This document shows, piece after piece, positions 1 to 3,497 of a DNA stretch of 6,317 nt. The stretch covers positions 1 through 6,317 of the forward strand of contig CAYURR010000171.1 of the NCBI GenBank assembly GCA_964446745.1, read 5' to 3'. A program made the translations under genes and the position numbers. The notes beneath the pieces are model-generated. The model had not been told where the DNA came from, made no database searches, and saw only the letters and a list, made by a program, of their open reading frames with translations. The stretch comes from CAYURR01 sp964446745. Lineage in GTDB: Bacteria > Bacillota > Clostridia > Lachnospirales > WQUN01. Position 1 is the stretch's first letter. Each line of letters begins with the position of its first letter.

Positions 1-30
1 ATATTGTAACATCCATAAATACTCAAAAAG

Positions 31-94
31 AAGGCATAAACCAAATCGGATTCCAACAGACGAAAAGTGCAGCGTCCCGATTTGTTTATGCCTT
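31..94. terminator. Long imperfect inverted repeat, probable bidirectional terminator
   Basis: The arms 31-49 and 77-94 pair over 18 bp with one bulged C (position 41 or 42) and enclose 27 nt. Inside the loop, GACG (59-62) can pair with CGTC (73-76). Read rightward, the stem is followed only by a short TTTT ending at 96. Read leftward, it is followed by CTTTTT (complement of about 25-30), a better U-tract. It could therefore end an unseen gene to the left, or stop leftward transcripts that read through the nuclease-like gene. The large loop is unusual for an intrinsic terminator, so a small repeat element or the edge of an inserted cassette is also possible. Confidence 0.5.
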
Positions 95-113
95 TTAGCT
101 TAGTGCATTTTCG

Positions 114-141
114 TTGACACAACTCTCATGAATGTTATAAT
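114..141 (+). promoter_or_regulatory. Consensus sigma-A/sigma-70 promoter with extended -10
   Basis: TTGACA (114-119), a 16-bp spacer and TATAAT (136-141) match the housekeeping consensus at all twelve positions. TG at 133-134 also supplies the extended -10 motif TGnTATAAT. The expected transcription start is near 147-149, so the message would have a leader of about 12-14 nt before the ATG at 161. Upstream in-frame ATGs at 128, 140 and 146 lie in or before the -10 box or at the start point, and would not be in the transcript or would lack a ribosome binding site. Confidence 0.8.
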
Positions 142-148
142 GCCCATG

Positions 149-154
149 AGGCGG
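149..154 (+). promoter_or_regulatory. Shine-Dalgarno site that fixes the start of the nuclease-like gene
   Basis: AGGCGG differs by one base from AGGAGG and sits 6 nt before the ATG at 161. No comparable site precedes the ATGs at 128, 140 or 146. Because the promoter's predicted start point is about 148, this site would sit almost at the 5' end of the mRNA. Confidence 0.65.
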
Positions 155-160
155 TGGGAT

Positions 161-1183
161 ATGGAGAGCAAAGGACAGGATCACAGGCGCAATTGGCATG
201 GATTGTTCGGTTGTCTGCTGGAACTGGAGCTAAAGACTAAACTCCCGGATATATATCACATTGAATTTGAATACCCATTAAACCAGCAGCCTTTGCAGAT
301 AGACGCTCTTGTTGTAGAAATCGATGATGTCTGCAGGGTCCCAAACGATTATAACTTGGCTAGTATTTACACCAAATTTAACATACACGAATTCAAGTCC
401 CCGGAACAGTCATTAAACGTCATTGCCTACAACAAAGGATTGGCATACGCTCATTTATTCATGGACATAAAGACTGTCACGGGCGTAAATAATAAGAAGA
501 GACATTTGTCCTGTGATGAATTTTCATTAACCTTCATATGTGCGCGAAACCCTGTTAAGCTAATCCGTCATCTAAGAGAAACCAGGCATTTAACTGTAGA
601 ATATCTCCACGGGATGTATCGTGTATACGGTGAAGAATATGCCATACAAATTGCGGTTACATCCCTTCTGCCCGATTCGGAAAACATTTATTTGAAGGCT
701 TTAACTGAGGATCATATCGCCGAGCGTTTGAACGAGGTCATTGACACGAGTATTTTTTACAATACAAGTGATGCTCTGCGTGATAACGAACAACTGATAG
801 AAAGAACAATCGGATACTTAGAAAATGTATTCGGAGAGGTATTTTGGGAGGCGGTTTTAATGAGAAGCGCATCAACACGAGTAAGAAGAGACAGGACATT
901 GGAGGAATGGTATCAGGATTTCAAAGAGAGACATCCGGATGTAGCAGAGTTGCACAGCAAACTGGCTGCAAAGGATATTATCGAGAAATACAAACCAGCT
1001 ATCATTCAAGAGGCCAAACCTGCTATCATAGAGGACGAACGCCCTAAGATTATTAATCACGAAAAACTTAATACAGCGCACAACATGCTAAAGCTCAACT
1101 TAAGCTTAGACATTATCTGCCAGGCCACCGGGCTCAGCCAGGATACTGTCATGGATTTACAACAGCAGGGGTTCATTCAATGA
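161..1183 (+). CDS. PD-(D/E)XK nuclease-fold-like protein, uncharacterised
   Basis: The protein has 340 residues from the ATG at 161, chosen because a consensus promoter and an AGGCGG site lie just upstream; the open frame itself extends back to an ATG at 128. No signal peptide or membrane segment is visible, so it is probably cytoplasmic. Near the N-terminus, a hydrophobic strand carrying QID (Asp48) is followed by IHEFKSPEQSL (Glu77, Lys79). This spacing resembles the D...ExK active site of PD-(D/E)XK nucleases and Rpn-type proteins common in Clostridia, often annotated hypothetical or putative transposase. Residues 278-301 form three 8-residue repeats (KPAIIQEA, KPAIIEDE, RPKIINHE). The tail, LDIICQATGLSQDTVMDLQ, resembles the short helical motif that ends many Rpn-like proteins. 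The gene has its own promoter and terminator and runs convergent to the ABC/hpf operon. The nuclease assignment rests on motif resemblance only; no substrate or biological role can be stated. Confidence 0.6.
   Translation: MESKGQDHRRNWHGLFGCLLELELKTKLPDIYHIEFEYPLNQQPLQIDALVVEIDDVCRVPNDYNLASIYTKFNIHEFKSPEQSLNVIAYNKGLAYAHLFMDIKTVTGVNNKKRHLSCDEFSLTFICARNPVKLIRHLRETRHLTVEYLHGMYRVYGEEYAIQIAVTSLLPDSENIYLKALTEDHIAERLNEVIDTSIFYNTSDALRDNEQLIERTIGYLENVFGEVFWEAVLMRSASTRVRRDRTLEEWYQDFKERHPDVAELHSKLAAKDIIEKYKPAIIQEAKPAIIEDERPKIINHEKLNTAHNMLKLNLSLDIICQATGLSQDTVMDLQQQGFIQ
992..1063 (+). repeat. Three tandem 24-nt (8-residue) coding repeats
   Basis: Three in-frame 24-nt units start at 992, 1016 and 1040 and encode KPAIIQEA, KPAIIEDE and RPKIINHE. 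The first two units are clearly similar at DNA level; the third is kept mainly at protein level. The repeats lie between the presumed nuclease fold and the C-terminal helical motif, so they probably form a spacer whose length could vary between relatives. Confidence 0.6.
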
Positions 1184-1195
1184 ACCCCTGCTGTT
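1161..1195 (+). terminator. Intrinsic terminator overlapping the 3' end of the nuclease-like gene
   Basis: AACAGCAGGGGTTCA (1161-1175) pairs perfectly with 1181-1195 over 15 bp around the 5-nt loop TTCAA, and is followed by TTATTT. The left arm and loop encode the last residues (QQQGFIQ), and the TGA stop (1181-1183) is the first codon of the right arm. Read leftward, the stem lies 22 nt past the hpf stop but is followed by the poorer tract TGTAAAT, so it may only partly stop hpf transcripts. Confidence 0.85.
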
Positions 1196-1217
1196 TTATT
1201 TAACACAAGCTAATTGT

Positions 1218-1784
1218 TTAATTCGGCTCTATCAACCCATAAGCCCCATCCTGGCGCTTATACACGACGTTGATCTCATCCGTCTGGCCGTTTCTGAATA
1301 CATAGAAGTTATGCCCCAGAAGCTCCATCTCCATAACAGCTTCCTCCGCGTCCATCGGTTTAACCGAAACGCGTTTGGTCTTTTTGATCTCGATGCTGTT
1401 TTCGGATTCGGGGGAGGATTGCTCGCTCGGATCGGATTCCTTGGGGCTTTGCATGCCTATGTATCCCCATTCCTCCTTGAACGCCGCATCCTTTCTATAG
1501 CGTTGATTTAACCTGTCCTTGTATTTCTTCAACTGCTTTTCGAGCGAATCTACCACGCCGTCTATCGACATGTACATGTCGTCCGTCACGACCTCAGCGC
1601 GCAGAATGCGCTTGCGTAACGGTATCGTTACCTCGACCTTGTTTTCGTGGCGGTTCACGATGAATGTGACATGAACCTCTGTGCCGTCCGGCAAAAACTT
1701 TTCCAGCTTCCCAATCTTCTTTTCGGCGCGATCCTTCATCGCATCCGTGACCGTCAGGCCCTTTCCCGCATAGATAAATTTCAT
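1218..1784 (-). CDS. hpf: Long-form ribosome hibernation promoting factor
   Basis: This 188-residue protein is the normal length for long HPF. In this family the N-terminal domain binds the 30S decoding region and the C-terminal domain pairs two copies, joining 70S ribosomes into inactive 100S dimers in stationary phase or stress. Residues 1-98 form the basic beta-alpha-beta-beta-beta-alpha domain, beginning MKFIYAGKGLTVTDAMKD and ending in the Lys/Arg-rich helix LEKQLKKYKDRLNQRYRKD. Residues 111-130 are a Ser/Glu/Pro-rich linker. Residues 131-188 are the dimerisation domain, with the familiar run MDAEEAVMEMELLGHNFYVF and a GAYGLIEPN end. The ATG at 1784 has AAGGAGG 8 nt upstream. The gene begins 33 nt after the second ABC ATPase on the same strand with no convincing promoter between, so it is probably at least partly cotranscribed with it. 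Downstream it meets the convergent nuclease-like gene, not secA, its common Firmicutes neighbour. Confidence 0.96.
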   Translation of the reverse strand: MKFIYAGKGLTVTDAMKDRAEKKIGKLEKFLPDGTEVHVTFIVNRHENKVEVTIPLRKRILRAEVVTDDMYMSIDGVVDSLEKQLKKYKDRLNQRYRKDAAFKEEWGYIGMQSPKESDPSEQSSPESENSIEIKKTKRVSVKPMDAEEAVMEMELLGHNFYVFRNGQTDEINVVYKRQDGAYGLIEPN

Positions 1785-1792
1785 AACGTCTT

Positions 1793-1799
1793 CCTCCTT
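1793..1799 (-). promoter_or_regulatory. Strong ribosome binding site of hpf
   Basis: The leftward strand reads AAGGAGG, ending 8 nt before the hpf ATG at 1784. It is the strongest such site in the window and would let hpf be translated well independently of the ABC genes upstream. Confidence 0.8.
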
Positions 1800-1817
1800 G
1801 TCCGTATAATGAATATT

Positions 1818-2828
1818 TCAAGCCTCTGGCGGGCTCAATACAATCTTCCCGTCCACCAGCTCTACTTTTATCTTATTGCCGTCCAAACCGATACTATCCA
1901 AATACTCCTTGGGTACCTGTAAACGCCCCACGCGATCCAAAACAGCAAATTCCTCCTGCGTGTTATGCGAAACTGCAATCCCTCCGGCTGCACCTGGATT
2001 GGATACACCTGAGTTTGGCGTACCCGCCCCCACTGCCTCCGGTTGCCCGTCCGAGATAAAACCGCTTACCCCGTTCAGCTGCTCTGCGTAACTTTGGCGC
2101 ATGATCATCTCGCTGCTTGTTTTGCCGTCCCTTATCGCTACGACCCTATTAACCTTCTTCGAAAGCTGACGGTCGTGGGTTACAATCACGATTGTTGTGC
2201 CGAGGCTTGCGTTTATCTTGCGAAACACATCCAAGATATTATCGGAGGTACGCACGTCCACAGAGCCTGTTGGTTCGTCGGCCAGAAGCACCTTTGGCTC
2301 ATTTGCTAGTGCGATAGCGATCGCTACACGTTGCTGCTCACCGCCTGAGAGCTGGTTCAGCTTGCTCTTGGCCTTCCTGCCAATACCAACGAGCTCCAGC
2401 AGTTCCATTGCGCGTTCGTTTGCGTTCTTTCCTTTATTAAATGCCATCGGAATACATATGTTTTCACGCGCGTTCAGATATGGGATCAGATTTCGTGCAT
2501 TGTTTTGCCATACAAAACCCACCGTCGAACGCTTATATTGAACGACCTCGGTCTCCGACAGCTTAAATAAATCCCTGCCGTCTACATACAGTCGACCTGC
2601 GGACGGCTTATCGAGCCCGCCTATCATATTTAATAGCGTGGATTTACCGCTGCCGCTGTTACCGATGATGGCCATAATCTCGCCCTTTTCTATCACGAGA
2701 TCTAACCCCTGCAGCGCAAGCACCTCTAAGTCTTTTGTCTTATATATCTTGACCAGATTCTCACATATGATGACCTGTTTTTCGAAATCGTATTCGTCGT
2801 TCAAATTCGTTAGATTATTCGGGGTCAC
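1818..2828 (-). CDS. ABC transporter ATPase with C-terminal AbrB/SpoVT-like domain
   Basis: This 336-residue protein is about 100 residues longer than a plain MacB/LolD-type ATPase. Residues 20-240 are a complete nucleotide-binding domain: Walker A GNSGSGKST (56-64), Q-loop Gln108 within GFVWQNN, signature LSGGEQQR (160-167), Walker B LLADEP (181-186, catalytic Glu185), D-loop SVD (189-191) and switch His218. Residues about 245-292 are a Gly/Pro/Ser/Ala-rich, probably disordered linker. Residues 295-333 (AVLDRVGRLQVPKEYLDSIG then KIKVELVDGKIVLSP) match the swapped-hairpin AbrB/MazE pattern (D-x-x-GR-x-x-x-P-x-x-L...G...V-x-x-x-x-x-x-I-x-L). The start is GTG at 2828, overlapping the stop of the previous ATPase gene by 4 nt (GTGA); the nearest SD-like AGAGG is about 13 nt away, so reinitiation is likely. 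It probably pairs with the neighbouring 222-residue ATPase to drive the FtsX-type permease. The role of the AbrB-like domain (dimerisation, regulation or DNA binding) is unknown. Confidence 0.93.
   Translation of the reverse strand: MTPNNLTNLNDEYDFEKQVIICENLVKIYKTKDLEVLALQGLDLVIEKGEIMAIIGNSGSGKSTLLNMIGGLDKPSAGRLYVDGRDLFKLSETEVVQYKRSTVGFVWQNNARNLIPYLNARENICIPMAFNKGKNANERAMELLELVGIGRKAKSKLNQLSGGEQQRVAIAIALANEPKVLLADEPTGSVDVRTSDNILDVFRKINASLGTTIVIVTHDRQLSKKVNRVVAIRDGKTSSEMIMRQSYAEQLNGVSGFISDGQPEAVGAGTPNSGVSNPGAAGGIAVSHNTQEEFAVLDRVGRLQVPKEYLDSIGLDGNKIKVELVDGKIVLSPPEA
1830..1946 (-). other. AbrB/SpoVT-like swapped-hairpin domain at ATPase C-terminus
   Basis: This segment encodes residues 295-333 of the second ATPase. 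It shows the conserved order of the AbrB N-terminal fold: an Asp, the GR turn, a strand ending in Pro, a short helix with Leu, a Gly turn, and two alternating hydrophobic strands (KIKVELV, KIVLSP). In AbrB, MazE and SpoVT this unit forms an intertwined dimer that usually binds DNA. Here it hangs from a flexible linker of about 48 residues encoded at 1953-2096. Confidence 0.75.
2825..2828 (-). other. 4-nt stop/start overlap (GTGA) between the two ATPase genes
   Basis: The leftward strand reads GTGA: the GTG start of the 336-residue ATPase shares bases with the TGA stop of the 222-residue ATPase. The second gene has no well-placed Shine-Dalgarno site, so ribosomes finishing the first gene probably supply its translation. 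That would tie the amounts of the two ATPases together. Confidence 0.8.
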
Positions 2829-3493
2829 AATAACGCACCGTCCTCTATCTCGTAAACCTTATCCGCGATCTCCATGAGTCCCGGATCATGCGTCGTCATT
2901 ACTATCGTCGCGTTATCCCTTTCGACCAGATCTTTAAATATCTTTACGACCTGCAACCCCGTATTCGTGTCAAGCTCAGCGGTCGGTTCATCCGCGAAGA
3001 TAACCTTCGGCTTATGCGCTATCGCACGCGCTATCGCCACACGCTGCTGCTCGCCACCCGACAGCTCGGTCGGCAGATGATGCGAACGCTTCGACAGCCC
3101 GACCAATTGCAGACAGGTCTCGGCACGCTCTCTGCGTTCCTTTAACGGATAGCCCGATATCCTGAGGCCAAACTCGACATTTTCATATGCGGTCATCATC
3201 GAGACGAGTGCAACCGATTGAAATATAAACCCGATGTCCCTGCGGCGTATCAAGTCGCGTTTGTCCTCGGACAGCTTTACGATATCATCGTCACCGAAAA
3301 ACACCTGTCCCGACGACGGATAATCCAACGCGCCTATGATATTCATCAGCGTCGTCTTGCCCGAGCCTGAGCGCCCCTTCAAAATCGTCAACTTGTTTTC
3401 CTCTATACTCATGCTGATGCCTTTTAATGCCCAAAACATATCGCCCGCTATCGGGAAGCCTCTCTTTACATCCACTGCGTTGATGATAATCAT
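2825..3493 (-). CDS. ABC transporter ATPase, LolD/MacB (FtsE-like) family
   Basis: At 222 residues this is the usual length for a LolD/MacB/FtsE-type ATPase, with no extension. Visible motifs are Walker A GRSGSGKTT (40-48), Q-loop Gln92 in GFIFQS, signature LSGGEQQR (144-151), Walker B VIFADEP (164-170, catalytic Glu169), D-loop AELD and switch His202. All catalytic residues are present, so neither ATPase of this system looks degenerate. It acts on the cytoplasmic face of the membrane, hydrolysing ATP to move an FtsX-type permease. The ATG at 3493 has GGAGG (complement of 3503-3507) 9 nt upstream, placed inside the end of the permease gene, whose stop is only 4 nt away. Its 3' end overlaps the next ATPase gene by 4 nt. 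Gene order and tight spacing indicate one transporter complex; the substrate is not apparent. Confidence 0.95.
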   Translation of the reverse strand: MIIINAVDVKRGFPIAGDMFWALKGISMSIEENKLTILKGRSGSGKTTLMNIIGALDYPSSGQVFFGDDDIVKLSEDKRDLIRRRDIGFIFQSVALVSMMTAYENVEFGLRISGYPLKERRERAETCLQLVGLSKRSHHLPTELSGGEQQRVAIARAIAHKPKVIFADEPTAELDTNTGLQVVKIFKDLVERDNATIVMTTHDPGLMEIADKVYEIEDGALL

Positions 3494-3497
3494 TAGC

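Noticed and set aside
128..160. Start of the nuclease-like gene at ATG 128 (or 140, 146).
   Set aside because: These codons lie in the spacer, the -10 box or at the predicted transcription start of a consensus promoter, and none has a Shine-Dalgarno site; ATG 161 does.
1..1200. Insertion sequence or complete transposon around the nuclease-like gene.
   Set aside because: The hairpins at 31-94 and 1161-1195 do not share sequence, and no matching terminal repeats or target-site duplications were found by eye.
1805..1810. Perfect TATAAT on the rightward strand.
   Set aside because: It points into the antisense of the ATPase genes, has no rightward gene after it, and no convincing -35 was identified.
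1785..1850. A separate hpf promoter between the ATPase stop and hpf.
   Set aside because: On the leftward strand the best pair is TTGAGC, 17 bp, TATTCA, with only three of six matches in the -10. No sigma-B-type GTTT/GGGTAT pair was seen, so there is no adequate support.
1311..1922. Rightward frames opposite hpf and the ATPase tail, and a leftward frame at 1594-1821.
   Set aside because: All overlap the confidently assigned hpf and ATPase coding sequence in other frames and encode nothing recognisable.
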